From positions 1 to 64,000 of the forward strand of contig WFMF01000349.1 in NCBI GenBank assembly GCA_011033025.1: 64,000 nucleotides of DNA, written 5' to 3'. Shown piece after piece: positions 47,211-59,540 of the stretch. Made by a program: the position numbers and the translations under genes. Numbering within the stretch: position 1 is the first letter of the stretch; each line of letters starts with the position of its first letter. This stretch comes from Beroe forskalii (lineage: Eukaryota > Ctenophora > Nuda > Beroida > Beroidae). The notes beneath the pieces were generated by a model. That model ran no database searches. It saw only the letters and a list, made by a program, of their open reading frames with translations, and had not been told where the DNA came from.

Positions 47211-48429
47211 TAGAGATTGGCGTTATGACTCCTACCTACCTCTTCCATCTCATTCTCAAGTAGAGAAGCGAGCTCTCTATGTGACCCCTCCCAGTCCCAC
47301 CCCTCCATAGAATAGAATTAGAGTGAGGAGTTATTCTAAGTACTAGTTTTAGTAGTAAACTGGATTATAGTAGTAAAGTAGTTTAAGTTATAGAAGTAGT
47401 AGTAGTAGTAGTAGAGAATAGAGATGTTCGAACTTCCTTAATCCTTACAATTCCTTTTCCTTTGATTCCGCGTTACTTTCTAGTAAATTTTATAAATGTT
47501 CCTCAATTTTACTGATAATATAATGAGATTTTGTCTACTGTTTAAGACCACTGGTAGGTGGTTTAAGTCCGCGTTTATTGGAAATTATGGGGCTTTGGTG
47601 CATGGCTCGATACCAAATGGTGCAATCGAGCGCCATGTTCCACCACCTAACTCAGTAACTTGGCGGATTGGGACTCAGGAGATCTAAAACTAGTAGTAGT
47701 AGTTGATTTAACCGGTCTAACTCTAAGTCTAAAAGTTCCCGTTCTGAAGCCGTTGTAAGCTGCAGACCTATTATACTGACCAGGTTAAAGTATTTTGCGT
47801 TTTTATGTGCCATTTTTCCCTTCAGTCAAGTATGTATTAGTAACAGGATTAAACAGGATTTATCCTGTGTTAAATTATAAACGGTGGGTATGTTAGGTTT
47901 AATTTTTCTAATTATTTCGTAGTTTCAGAGTAATAATGGTTATTCCATGTGGATGTATATTTTCAGATATCATGTACCTTACAAGACATATTCATGGGGA
48001 ACGAAATTTGGGAATTTCTTCAAAAAATCCCCATATTCTATTTTTCAAACCCCTAAAATATCATCATGGCATCATATTCATCATTATGTGTCAACATGGG
48101 TAATATTGAAAAAATTGTCGCATTTTCGTACCCCAAAATTTGAACCCCCGAAATAGTGACGGTGGCCCCAGCAATATTTCTCGTAAGGTATACCATAAGT
48201 CGTATTTTCAAATCATGTTAACTTATTAAAAATGGTTATTATTATAATATTGTGTATTATAGGTATATTCGAGAGTATTTTTTCTGTGAAGTGTTAAATA
48301 TTTTAATAAAATACATTTTAGATATATTGAGTGCTATCTATCTGAGAACATTGTTTCATTTTTTGGTTGGAATGTAGGATTTAAATTCAAAGAGTGGAAT
48401 ATCTACTTCTAGGAATAACTATAAGATAT
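47166..48429. other. DBT 3' region and intergenic DNA
   Basis: The 3' untranslated region presumably lies here; AATAAA occurs at about 48305. A TAGTAG microsatellite occupies about 47395-47413. The text at 47995-48160 (CAAAAAATCCCCATATT, then CCCCAAAATTTG) resembles 20425-20500 in altered form, an unnamed dispersed repeat. No other gene seen. Confidence 0.4.
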
Positions 48430-48860
48430 GCTTATTATGCATCGCGTTACGCGGCGCGCTTCCCTAGATCAAGGGAAGCGCTGCGCGCGTATGCACACCT
48501 TCGCGGGATTAAGAACCCGCACAGTGCAGGTGTGCGTACCCGTTCCTAAGCCCGCGTAGGTGTGTGTACGCGCCGCGCGCTTCCCTACGGGGGAGCACCC
48601 CGCGCGAGCCACAGGGATATACGTGTTTCAGCAAGCGTACCCGCTTGCAGTTGCCCTAACCTGGCCTGAACCATCGCGCTTGCCAAACACGTATATCCCG
48701 GCCCTGTGGCTCGCCGCGCGCTTCCCCAGCACAGTGTCGCGTACTGCGTAGAGAAGCGCGCGGCGTGTACACACACCTATGAGTATGCGGGCTCGGCTTC
48801 CGCTTAGGAAACGCTTCTAGGGAAGCGCGCCTCCTATGGCTATACGTGTTTAGCAAGGAT
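48430..48860. repeat. clustered GC-rich palindromic elements
   Basis: At least two copies, in opposite orientation, of the family at 5435: TTCCTAAGCCCGCGTAGGTG at 48543 and GTACACACACCTATGAG with CTTAGGAA near 48760-48810. CACGTATATCCC and its complement, and GCGCGCTTCCC palindromes, lie between them. Open frames here (48560-48856) are repeat read-through. Confidence 0.55.
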
Positions 48861-48982
48861 ATCGATAAGCGCGCAGCACAACGCGAACAGGCTTTAAGTT
48901 AAACAAACGATAGTCATGGATTTCCTTTATGTATGGTACATTACGACCGCGACATTATGAATACGATGAGTATGACATTGAC

Positions 48983-49092
48983 ACTTCGAACTGTAGTTTG
49001 CGCGGCTTAGGATCGCTCTGTAGACAGTTGCAGACATGAAATTTTCGTACATCATCATACGCCGCGCAAACTGCAGTTCGAACTGCCCCATT
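48983..49092. repeat. 110-bp inverted repeat
   Basis: TTCGAACTGTAGTTTGCGCGG is mirrored by CGCCGCGCAAACTGCAGTTCGAACT, with a spacer of about 45 bases. A small foldback element with no coding capacity. Confidence 0.55.
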
Positions 49093-49399
49093 TCTATGTA
49101 TAGTCATGAAACATTAAACAATGTTATAAGGTGGGCAAAAGCTGAAAGTGAAATGGATTGATATACAACAACTAAAATTACTGACTATCATTATCAATGC
49201 CACGTTGTCATGAAAATTAAAATGATGAAAAATTGAGAATATACAAATTTTAATTAACTACCCCTCAAACAGTTCTTTATTTTATTCTTATCTGTATTCA
49301 ATATGAATAACTACTTAACTTTTCCTGGCACTACGCCCCTGGCCCCCCCTTGGTGACAATCACCTGTCACAAAGTAGGCTGGTGTCACTTGTCAGCTTA

Positions 49400-51400
49400 A
49401 CGTCACAGACTAGTGTCAGCGTTACGTCATAGACTATTAGACTGGTGTCAGCTTAACGTCACAGACTGGTGTCAGCGTTACGTCATAGTGATAGACTGGT
49501 GTCAGCGTAACGTCATGGACTGGTGTCAGCAATACGTTATAGACTGGTGTCAGTGAAACGTCATAGACCGGATTCAGCGTAACGTCACAGACTGGTATCA
49601 GCGTAACTTCATAGACTGGTGTCACCGTTACGTCATAGACTGGTATCATCGTAACTTCATAGACTGGTGTCAGCGTTACGTCATAGACTCAAGACTGGTG
49701 TCAGCGTAACTCCATAGACCGGTGTCAGCGTAAGGTCATATACTGGTGTCAGCTTAACATCATAGAGTTAGACTGGTGTCAGCGTAACGTTATAGACTGG
49801 TGTCAGCGTAACGTCATAGACTGGTGTCAGCGTAACGTCATAGACTGGTGTCAGCGTAACGTCATAGACCGGTGTCAGCGTAAGGTCATAGACTGGTGTC
49901 AGCTTAACGGCATACACTGGTGTCAGCGTAACGTTATAGACTGGTGTCAGCGTAACGTCATAGACTGGTGTCAGCGTTACGTTATGAACTGGTGTCAGCG
50001 TAACGGCATAGACCGGTGTCAGCAAAACGTTATAGACTGGTGTCAGCGTTACGTTATGGACTGGTGCCAGCGTTACGTTATCAACTGGTGTCAGCGTAAC
50101 GGCATAGACTGGTGTCAGCGTTACGTTATGAACTGGTGTCAGCGTTACGTTATGAACTGGTGTCAGCGTAACGGAATAGACTGGTGTCAGCGTAACGTCA
50201 TAGACTGGTGTCAGCGTTACGTTATGAACTGGTGTCAGCATAACGGCATAGACTGGTGTCAGCGTTACGTTATGGACTGGTGTCAGCGTTACGATATGAA
50301 CTGGTGTCAGCGTAACGGCATAGACTGGTGTCAGCGTTACGTTATGAACTGGTGTCAGCGTTACGTTATGAACTGGTGTCAGCGTAACGGCATAGACTGA
50401 TGTCAGCGTTACGTTATGGACTGGTGCCAGCGTTACGTTATGAACTGGTGTCAGCGTAACGGCATAGACTGGTGTCAGCGTAACGTCATAGACTGGTGTC
50501 AGCGTTACGTTATGAACTGGTGTCAGCGTAACGACATAGACCGGTGTCAGAGTTACGTTATGGACTGGTGTCAGCGTTACGTTATGAACTGGTTTCAGCG
50601 TAACGTTATGTACTGATGTCAGCGTAACGTCAAAGACTGGTGTCAGCGTAACGTCATAGACTGGTGTCAGCGAAATGTTATAGACTGGTGTCAGCGTAAC
50701 GTTATAGACTGGTGTCAGCTTAACGTCATAGACTGGTGTCAACGAACGTTATAGACTGGTTCCATCGTGGCGTTATAGACTGGTGTCAGCGTTACGTCAT
50801 AGACTGGTATCAGCGTAACTTCATAGACTGGTGTCAGCGTAAGGTCCGGTCATAGACTAATGTCAGCGTAACGTTATGTACTGGTGTCAGCGTAACGTCA
50901 TAACGTCATCGGTGTCAGCGAAATGTTGTAGACTGGTGTCAGCATAACGTCAAAGACTGGTGTCAGCGTTACGTCATAGACTGGTGTCAACGAACGTTAT
51001 AGACTGGTGTCAGCGTAACGTTATGTACTGGTGTCAGCGTAACTTCATAGACTGGTGTCAGCGTAACGTCATAGACTGGTGTCAGCGAAATGTTATAGAC
51101 TGGTGTCAGCGTAACGTTATAGACTGGTGTCAGCGTAACGTCATAGACTGGTGTCAGCGTTACGTTATAAACTGGTGTCAGCGTATCGTTATATAAGGGG
51201 TGTCTACGTAACGTCATAGATTGGTGTCTGCGTAACGTTATAGACTGGTGTCAGCATAACGCCATAGACTGGTGTCAGCGGAACGTTATGAACTGGTGTC
51301 AGCGGAACGTTATAGACTGGTGTCACCGTAACGTCATAGATTGATGTCAGCGTAACGTTACAGACTAGTGTCAGCGAAACGTTATAGACTGGTGTCTATT
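49400..51400. repeat. 24-bp satellite array, about 83 copies, with higher-order units
   Basis: Head-to-tail 24-bp units (GACTGGTGTCAGCGTAACGT followed by CATA). The period is a multiple of three, so both strands stay open: the minus strand reads a VYDVTLTP octapeptide for 324 codons and the plus strand a DWCQRYVI octapeptide. At about 49970-50600 the variants TTATGAACT, TTATGAACT and GGCATAGACT alternate as a trimer, giving a 72-bp higher-order unit. Each unit contains an ACGTCA or ACGTTA core. Confidence 0.93.
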
Positions 51401-53094
51401 GTGTTGTTGAATAATTCTCCTTTCTATCAGCATTCAGCTAACGTCAGTTAAAAGTTTTTAAACAAATTTAAACATATTTAGGAAAACATGATGATGAATT
51501 TGAGATATCTGTTTGGCCAGGATGGCTGGACGTGTACCAGCATCATTCTCGATTTTAACTCTCAGTCCCTCTTATCTCACCTGTCCCATCCTATTCAAGA
51601 GTTCCCCACTTCCTCCTCATAACTTTATTCTCCTCTGGTATTCGGCATATGTGACTGTGAGTCGTTAGGGGATCCTCTCATCTGTGGACATCGTCATCTT
51701 CTCCACAACCGGTATCTGAGGGGTAACAAACTGTAACATATGAATAACATACCATTATTAAGGGAGTAAAGGAGTACGGGAGCCTGAAGATATGAGGTAA
51801 CAATAGATTGACCTGCTCATATCCGTACCCACCGAGCCTCTCCTTTGCCTAGTACTCTTCCTTGAAGGGGTAGGGGTGAATAGAAATCTGTGTTCCCAGC
51901 TGATACGTTCAGTGAACTCAGAATACTGCATAGCTTCATCCTGCTATCCTGGGTCCTATTCCCCGTATGTTTCAGTGTTTCACTTTGAAAAAATTCGCCC
52001 CCTGAATTTGAAAATTTCTACCATTCGGGTTGAAATGTTCATTGAATTGATTCGGAGACCACCACCACGTTTATTAAAATTGAAACCGTAAAGGGTCAAT
52101 CTTCGATTAAAACCGAAGCTGAGGTCATGGGATTAGGTCGGCCCTTGTATTTAACCGAAGTAATAATTTAATTATATAATTTTAAGTTAACAGTAAGTGC
52201 GTTTAATAAATTAATAATACTCGTGGTGTGACAGGGTGACGAGAGTCACTATTTCTCTCACCCTCTGGTTGCTCTGGTCACTGATTGAATGTGTCATTGT
52301 CTAGCATTATTCGGTTGACGTTGGATCTCTGGCTTGTCAACGCATCCTTCATTTCTTGGTTGCGATCAAATTATTATATAAATTTCACATAATCTGAGCG
52401 CTCACATTTCTTTGCTGCATCAAATTTAATCTGCCGGGGCAAATATATAATTTCGGGTTAACGGAAGCACCAGTTATATTGCGTATCCTAGCATACGTGC
52501 GTTACCATATTCAACTCAGTTTAATGGGATCGGAAACATCTGAGCTTCGTTTGTCTTTGAGTTTGAGCTTTGACCAATCAAAATGTTGGATTTGTATCAT
52601 AGGATAATAATGATAATGATAAATGAATTCTGTTATCTCATATACTAAAACAAAAGTTAACCAAATAAATATCAATTTTTGATGACACCAAAAGTATTGA
52701 GACCAAAAATGATATTTATTTGGTCACACCAAAAGTATTGAGACCATAGAATATGTTAAGCTCAATTGTGGGAAATAAATTAAATTTGTCCTCGAATATT
52801 TGTTAATCTTCCCCTTGACACAAGACATATATTTAACCTAAGTAGCATTATATATGCTCAGAACTATTAGGTTCAATCATAAATTTCCCTTGCCGGGGAT
52901 TGACAGAGTCGATTTTATATAATTTGAGCTAAGTACTGTAGTGTTATATATTTTGAAGATTATATTTACAGAGGTGTGACCTGGTGCGAGTTTATTTTTG
53001 TGATTTCACGGATGGGGTCGTAGAATAAGAGTCGCATAGTTCATTGAGACGAGTGATTAATTTATTATCTGTTGACTCGATTGATCTTGTACAA
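51401..53094. other. non-coding stretch, nothing firmly recognised
   Basis: No supported gene. Around 52665-52740 the sequence CCAAATAAATATCA faces its complement TGATATTTATTTGG, and ACCAAAAGTATTGAGACCA occurs twice, giving a small nested repeat. Confidence 0.35.
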
Positions 53095-53411
53095 GATATA
53101 AACTATGGTGTTCTTTAATGAAAATCATTTCGTAGTCCTACGACCCTTCAGGTCTCAAATTTGATGAAGCAGTATAGTAAAGTAGTGTTGCGATAAAATT
53201 CAAATCTTAAACACTAATAGTTCGGCGCAGGAGTAATCCGCCGGTTATGTCATCTTTTGTAGCGCGCAGCAGTGCTGAGTGACGCCACATGGCCGGTTCA
53301 TTATGACATTATACTTATATGCGAAGTTTACTTCATACAATCAAAAGTTAGGGTCTGAAGGGTCGCAGGACTACGAAATTGATTGCCATTAAAGAGCACC
53401 ATAGTTTATCT
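53095..53411. mobile_element. inverted-repeat MITE, about 317 bp
   Basis: Arms of about 58 bp: GATATAAACTATGGTGTTCT, then TTTCGTAGTCCTACGACCC, mirrored at 53353-53411. A related fragment (GATGTAGTTCTTTGATGAC, then TTTCGTCGTTCTACGAC) is at 5796-5840. Target duplications are not clear. Confidence 0.55.
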
Positions 53412-55777
53412 CGTAGTCGTATCAGTACAACCAATTCAACAGAGAATAAATTGATCACTGTTGTCAACTTAAAGTTATTTTTGTATCGTTCCCAAATAAC
53501 AGCCTGTTATATCAGGGCGCTGGCAAGCGCCCGTGGCGTAAGATTAAGATAAGAAAATTTCTGAGGGCATATCCTGCCAACAGAACAGACAAACAGACCA
53601 ATGGCAACTTTTAAGTTTAATGAGCAACATAACCAAAACGGCATTGTCAAAACTGATGGAGCGTGCGCTTCAAAAGCTGCATGCGCAATTTCATTTCATT
53701 TTCAGTGCGAGTTGCCATTGGGGGGTGTGACACACGAAATAGAAAACACGGAATTAGAAGTGAGTCTAGAAAGCCTAGACGCAGAGACATGCAATACGGG
53801 AATGTTCGTCACTCTCCAACCAAGTGTGTTGAAATAAACGTTTTTCCAGGAATACAGACGCTCAGGTTCGCGTAATAACGGACTCACCTCTGGTACGCGG
53901 GCCTTCGGCCCTCGCAGCTAGGCTCGTTTACTGAACTAAGGATCGCCGTCCAATGCTCGCCCTCGTCCCCTCCGGGTCCTCAGACTCGCAAACCTCTGCA
54001 GGGGGGCTTGGCAGCCCCTGATATAATATGTGTAACATCACCCTTGCAACATTTTCAAGTTGACAGCTTAAACAGTTCGTGTCTGGGGCACTGCATTCAG
54101 ACCCACTGTAATAATGCCAACTTGAGAACTTGCTCCCGAGTTACCGGTGCACTAGTAGTTTTACATATTATATATTGCTCGCAACGTCAACTATTGCGGA
54201 GGTAACGTCTATAATATGTGAAGCTTCTATATATATTTTTTTCATTTCATAGCGTCTTATTATATTGTCCTAATCTCAGACATCTTAACAGCGGTTGCAC
54301 GCTATCATTGAAAACACTGACTTTTATAGACAGTTCGATTTTGTCGAAAAACCCCATATTACCCTTGAAAATTGCATCACCATTTAAACGTCTATTTATC
54401 CCGCACAACTGGAGTTATAATATCGGGGGTAGTTTTCCAATAAGGATGACGCGTCATCTTGCCTACTTAACTGCCAACAGGCATTATCATTATATTCCCC
54501 TCAACGGCCTCTTTATGTTCCCTCTATTATTATTTCTACTGTTTTCAGTTTCTCTGTGTGTACTGCTTTACTGCTTTAATGGGTGATTTACCCGTTATAT
54601 TCATTAGTTCTAGTCTTTTGAAAACGTTTCGTTAAATTTTTAGTAATACTGGGAGCAACGGAGCACATTTTTACCAAAAATTTGAAGTGGCTAGCTCTCT
54701 AGCTCACAAAACGCTTGAGTTATCAACAAAAAACAGGGAATTTAATAGGCTTTCATGACCCCGCCCTTGGGGCTAATATGTTAATCTCAAAATCAATGCC
54801 CGATAACCAAATGTCCTCAACTGTAAATCAATTTTGCTCAACAACCTCGTGCTGCAGTAACTGATAAAAGATGAGTAGGCATGCAAAACGCGCCATCGGA
54901 GAATTTTACTCATATTTACTGACGTATATCGCAACTATGAAGTTCAAGATAGTTCCAGATAAAAACGAGGATATTGCCAAATATCGTTTATCATACCTAC
55001 GCGTATATATAAAACACCATCATATATAGCTTGTACCTAAACACCACGTTATAAATCTGTGATCTCGAAAGTCACACGAGGATATATCATGAAGTTGATA
55101 ATTATATGGTGAAGTAGAACTAGAATTGTAAGAGAATCGTAAAGAGAAGGCGAGGTGATGACGAGGAACATGATGGTACACGAAGCTTGATTCTATGAAA
55201 TTAAGGAAATAACCACTGATTCCTATGCATTATTATATCGCAACACGCGCGCAAGTTAATCAGTTAATCAAGACACCTTGGGAGTTCTACTACCCATCGT
55301 GTCTTATAACTGCTTAACTTTCTAACTTTCCTCTGCAGGGCATATAAAACAAGTTAGTCTGAAATGTTACCATTATATTGGAGTCATCGTATAGTTCTCG
55401 TTGTCAACTAGTAAAATCTTTTCCATTTTCTAGTTTTATCATGAGTTTCCTTTTACTTTTCACGTTTCAGTCGATTGTAAATTTATATCGAATTCAATCG
55501 TAGAATTCAATCGTTGAATTCAATCGCTGAATTAAATCGCTGAATAAAATCTGAATTTTCGTACAAGTCGACATTACTGTCTAGAATTCGGACGCTCTCA
55601 TTAAGGATATTTAAAGCCTGCCGATTCAGAATAACATCATGAGAAGAAAATGAAGAATGGTTTTCAGTTTTCAGAGTAAAAATCATGTAGATTTTTCTGA
55701 AAAACAGGAGTTTATCAAATGGGGTATTATGCAATAAGCGCTCGAATTCTGGTAGGAGAACGAGTGCATTTCTTGTC
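53412..55777. other. non-coding stretch, nothing firmly recognised
   Basis: Frames at 53601-53837 and 54218-54586 lack splice signals and family features; the second is a run of hydrophobic residues from T-rich DNA. Hairpins GGGCGC-TGGCAA-GCGCCC near 53515 and GGGCC-TTC-GGCCC near 53898 suggest decayed transposon ends. Confidence 0.35.
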
Positions 55778-56561
55778 TTAACCCATTAGTGCTCAACTTT
55801 TTGTTTTTTGGAGAATTTTGATAAAAATTTGAATTCTTTACTAGTAACCAACATGATGAAAATTCGTGAAAAAATTTTTAGAATAAGTACTTTACTTTTC
55901 GAGATATAACTGCATTGCTTCTGAGCAACATGGGACTGTTGCTCAGAAGCAACATTTTTTGCTTCCTAGATTTAATGATTACTGAGAATAATTTTGATTA
56001 GTTACCCTCGGCAATATCTTAGAAACATCTATTCCTCCCCATATGAATCATTAATTTTCTCCTAGAAGCAATTTTAAAAACTGTTGCTTTTGAGCAACAT
56101 GGGCTTACACTGATCAAATGGAAAATAACAGGCATTTTATGACAACGAATGTATAAAACGGGTGATATAATGAATCTGCATGAATACAAAACTGTTAAAG
56201 TAACATAATACATCCATATTTGTTGCTATTAAGCAACACGGGCAGAATTGAAAATAAAATTAACCTCTATTTCTATACAAATGCTTAAAAATTTACCTGA
56301 CTGATTATTGTAAAAGTTGAAAAGGTATTAAAATACTAAGATGATATAAAAACATTGCCAATATACATATCTGTTGCGTATAAGCAACATGAGCAATAAA
56401 GTCATACATATTAAAATAAAAAAAATATTTAAAAATCTGGTAAAAATATGTCATTGACAAAAATATCTCATGGGAAGTAGCTTAAACCATGGACCAGTTC
56501 TCAACCTCAGCTTTGCAATAAAAACTCTACATACTCGTTATTTGAAGAATCAAGAAACAGT

Positions 56562-59540
56562 TCAGCCTTCCATAGGGCCAGTATGGAAAGGTTGGAAACA
56601 TCTGATATGGAGTGCTATTTGGCATTTTCCACATTTGTAGTTGACCGTTGTACCACAGAAACCACAGCGTGATTTCTTCTCTTGAGGCTCTATAAAGTGA
56701 AACAGTCCATCATATCTCACACTCCTTTCAACTCGTCTTGCCACAGTGGAGTTATGTAAGTGAGTTGATCTTCTGTTGACAACTTTCTCCTGTTTGAATG
56801 CGGCTAGATAATGTCGTACAATGGACCTTAAGAACAACAAAAATGTTCCAGATTCACAGGAGTCAAGGCTGCATTCCAATCTCCAAGCATTGAAACAAGA
56901 TGTTTGTAGCAGAAATAACCAAATGGGCCAGTACCACTTCCTGTTCCTTATACCAGGTCTATAGTTGGACAAACTCTGATCCATTAAATCAGTACCTCCC
57001 ATGTGCTGATTATACACTGTAATGAGGTGTGGCCTTTCAACATCAACAAACTCCTTGAGTGATCCATTCCACCTTTTAGCAAAATCAATGGGATTCACCC
57101 CAATACAGTTTGATCCAACAACAACTGGCGAATTGTCATTCCACTGACAGACCACAATATTACTTTCTTTCTCGAAAAAGTGTTCAAAAGATGCTCTTGG
57201 TGTTCCTTTCATCGTTGACTTATCAGTCACTGGGCAATCACCCATCATATTTCTCTTAATAGTCCCTGTAGACCCAAAACCTCGCTCCTTCATTTCTTTC
57301 AACAGGGGGATGCTTGTAAAGAAATTGTCATGATATATTCGAAACTTTCCATCAGGAAGCTTATCACACAATTCTAAAACAACACTAGGACCCAATCCAA
57401 AGTCCTTGGAGTACTTGTTGGAAGAATTCTTCCCTTGGTAGACATCAAATGCATGTAGGTATCCTTGGGAGTAGTTGAGAGACCACACTTTATATCCAAC
57501 TCTGATTGGCTTCTTGGGCATCCTTTGCTTTAATGCATTGCCAAACCTACCATAGTATGGTATCATACTCTCGTCGACATCTAGGTCCCCAGTCAAGGGA
57601 GCAAACTTCTTATAACGCTCCTGAAGCATGGTCATGAGAGGCCGAATCTTTGAACACTTGTCTGACTCATCAAGATTGTCATTATCACAGAAGTGAATAG
57701 ACCTTAGGATATCCTCAAATCTTTTCCTTGTCATAGCCCCTGCCACAAGTTCTACTCTGACATCTGTTGATTCTTCCCAATACATACGTTTACTGGGAAG
57801 ATTGTGATAACCACTCAGGAGAAGAATTGCTATAAAGCAGCACAGCTCACCTTGAGTAAGATCCTTCCAGTTAACCTCATTTTTCCCCATTGCATACTTA
57901 TTCGTGAAATAACACAGTTGCTTCAAAACATCCTGATCAAAAAATAACTCGAATAACATTTTAGGTGTCCATACTTTGTTTCTGTGCTCATCATCAAGAA
58001 AAATTTCATTTGCAATAGGGATAAAATCAATAATTTGAGTCTGATCTTCACCAGGAACCCAATTCTCAAAACTGTCCTGTGAGGTACCATCCTTGGCAGG
58101 TTCCTCAGTGGGTTGCTCTACCGATGGAGCATCTTCTCTGCCTTTCCGTTTACATTTGCCAGCTTTTTGTTTTCCCTTTGCCTTGCTTGGAACGTCCTTA
58201 TTCTTCTTCTTCTTTGAGGGATTACAGTCTTCCTTCAACTTCAGCATCTTGTCTTTCTCTTGGCAGGAAATCCATTGATTGGAGCAGGCTTTCTTTGCTG
58301 CTGGCTTGCATTCACTCAATTCATCTTTACTGGATATGATCATTGTTTCACTCTCCTCGAAACAATCAAGTTGCATTTCACAATCTGCTAAAAGCTGGTT
58401 GCGAGATAAATTATCAGGTGTCTGCTTACTCACGTCCTCCTCATCACCATCATCTTCATCAGAACAGGCTGCATTGGATGGTGGACATATGTAGAGATCA
58501 GCAGCATACCAGTTAAGTTTATTATCCTCTAGCATTTTCAATGACTGATCTACATTTAGCTGGATGTCTTTTTCTTCCTTGAGAGTCATAGGCTTGGGCT
58601 TACGTTTAGACCTTTTCTGAGTTTTCTGATCCACTGAGTTCTTCATTCGAATGCTGCCTTGATCACTTGAACTAGGGCATTCGTCATCCAGAACAAACCT
58701 GATGTCTGTAAACTTTTGACTTATAGGGAGACTTAGTTCCTTTTCATTAGATGCCTCATCTGATATTCTTAGGAAAGAAATATCTTGATCAATAGCAGAT
58801 TTGTCAGCCAGCTTTTTCAAATTACGTTTTCCACGACCATAGACTAGCTTCTCCGTAGAAGCCAATTCAGCCACAACAGCAGGTGCCTGTGGTACTTGAG
58901 GGTCGGGCACAGGGTCAAGGGCCTCTGGTACTTGAGGGTCGGGCACAGGGTCAAGAGCCTCTGGTACTTGAGGGTCGGGCACAGGGTCAAAGGCCTCTGG
59001 TACTTGAGGGTCGGGCACAGGGTCAAAGGCCTCTGGTACTTGAGGGTCGGGCACAGGGTCAAGAGCCTCTGGTACTTGAGGGTCGGGCACAGGGTCAAGT
59101 ACTTCTGGTACTTGAGGGTCGGGCACAGGGTCAAAGGCCTCTGGTACTTGAGGGTCGGACACAGGGTCAAGGGCCTCTGGTACCTGAGGGTCGGGCACAG
59201 GGTCAAGGGCCTCTGGTACTTGAGGGTTGGGCACTGGAGCAGGGGCCTTTGGTACAAGAGGTTCAGGCACATCACTGGCACTTTGAAGAGGCATATTAGC
59301 AACCATCTGGGTAAGAAACACCAATTCATCTTGTATTGGTCGTATATGATTGGTAAGTTTCCTTAAATTATCCTCCATAAAAACGACCCAGTAACGGCCG
59401 CCACCTTGATTTTCACTCACAATTTCTGCTGGGTACCATTCTCCTGAAAACTTGGCTTCAACCTTATCACCAACCTCCCACTGTCTACGTATAGGTGCCA
59501 CTTGATGACGCAAGGACATGGTCTTGACTGAAATTATCAA
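56562..59540 (-). CDS. piggyBac transposase with Tudor-like N terminus
   Basis: A single uninterrupted frame of 992 aa, longer than the roughly 600 aa of classical piggyBac transposases because of an extended N terminus. Residues about 20-70 (WEVGDKVEAKFSGEWYPAEI, then YWVVFMEDN) resemble a Tudor/Agenet chromatin-reader fold. Residues about 97-218 are a proline-rich array of a 12-residue repeat (DPVPDPQVPEAL). A charged basic and acidic linker with likely nuclear-localisation stretches (PSKKKKNK) follows. The DDE catalytic core has aspartates in DVDESMIPYYGR (about 653), YHDNFFTS (about 737) and GGTDLMDQ (about 850). The C terminus is a cysteine-rich finger (CGFCGTTVNYKCGKCQ, then HIRCF). It would act in the nucleus, cutting at TTAA and moving the element without footprints. 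Met8 is an alternative start. A domesticated gene is less likely, because the transposon ends are intact. Confidence 0.92.
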   Translation of the reverse strand: MIISVKTMSLRHQVAPIRRQWEVGDKVEAKFSGEWYPAEIVSENQGGGRYWVVFMEDNLRKLTNHIRPIQDELVFLTQMVANMPLQSASDVPEPLVPKAPAPVPNPQVPEALDPVPDPQVPEALDPVSDPQVPEAFDPVPDPQVPEVLDPVPDPQVPEALDPVPDPQVPEAFDPVPDPQVPEAFDPVPDPQVPEALDPVPDPQVPEALDPVPDPQVPQAPAVVAELASTEKLVYGRGKRNLKKLADKSAIDQDISFLRISDEASNEKELSLPISQKFTDIRFVLDDECPSSSDQGSIRMKNSVDQKTQKRSKRKPKPMTLKEEKDIQLNVDQSLKMLEDNKLNWYAADLYICPPSNAACSDEDDGDEEDVSKQTPDNLSRNQLLADCEMQLDCFEESETMIISSKDELSECKPAAKKACSNQWISCQEKDKMLKLKEDCNPSKKKKNKDVPSKAKGKQKAGKCKRKGREDAPSVEQPTEEPAKDGTSQDSFENWVPGEDQTQIIDFIPIANEIFLDDEHRNKVWTPKMLFELFFDQDVLKQLCYFTNKYAMGKNEVNWKDLTQGELCCFIAILLLSGYHNLPSKRMYWEESTDVRVELVAGAMTRKRFEDILRSIHFCDNDNLDESDKCSKIRPLMTMLQERYKKFAPLTGDLDVDESMIPYYGRFGNALKQRMPKKPIRVGYKVWSLNYSQGYLHAFDVYQGKNSSNKYSKDFGLGPSVVLELCDKLPDGKFRIYHDNFFTSIPLLKEMKERGFGSTGTIKRNMMGDCPVTDKSTMKGTPRASFEHFFEKESNIVVCQWNDNSPVVVGSNCIGVNPIDFAKRWNGSLKEFVDVERPHLITVYNQHMGGTDLMDQSLSNYRPGIRNRKWYWPIWLFLLQTSCFNAWRLECSLDSCESGTFLLFLRSIVRHYLAAFKQEKVVNRRSTHLHNSTVARRVERSVRYDGLFHFIEPQEKKSRCGFCGTTVNYKCGKCQIALHIRCFQPFHTGPMEG
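58885..59250 (-). repeat. 36-bp coding minisatellite in the transposase
   Basis: About ten copies of a 36-bp unit (plus strand: CTTGAGGGTCGGGCACAGGG, then TCAAGGGCCTCTGGTA). Variation is mostly confined to one codon position, Ala-Leu against Ala-Phe or Val-Leu. The unit is a multiple of three, so copy number can change without breaking the frame. Confidence 0.9.

Noticed and set aside
49768..50742. 324-codon open frame of VYDVTLTP octapeptides
   Set aside because: It follows from a 24-bp period in a satellite; the other strand is open for the same reason, and there is no start context, signal or splice evidence.
53880..53930. Helitron 3' end (hairpin GGGCC-TTC-GGCCC followed by CTAG)
   Set aside because: The CTAG is followed by G rather than T and no matching copy is seen in the window.
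54218..54586. Small membrane protein of 122 codons
   Set aside because: The hydrophobicity comes from T-rich DNA; there is no signal context, splice site or conserved motif.
58844..59366. Frames of 138-161 codons in other readings of the transposase repeat
   Set aside because: Shadows of the 36-bp coding repeat; the 992-codon frame is the real one.
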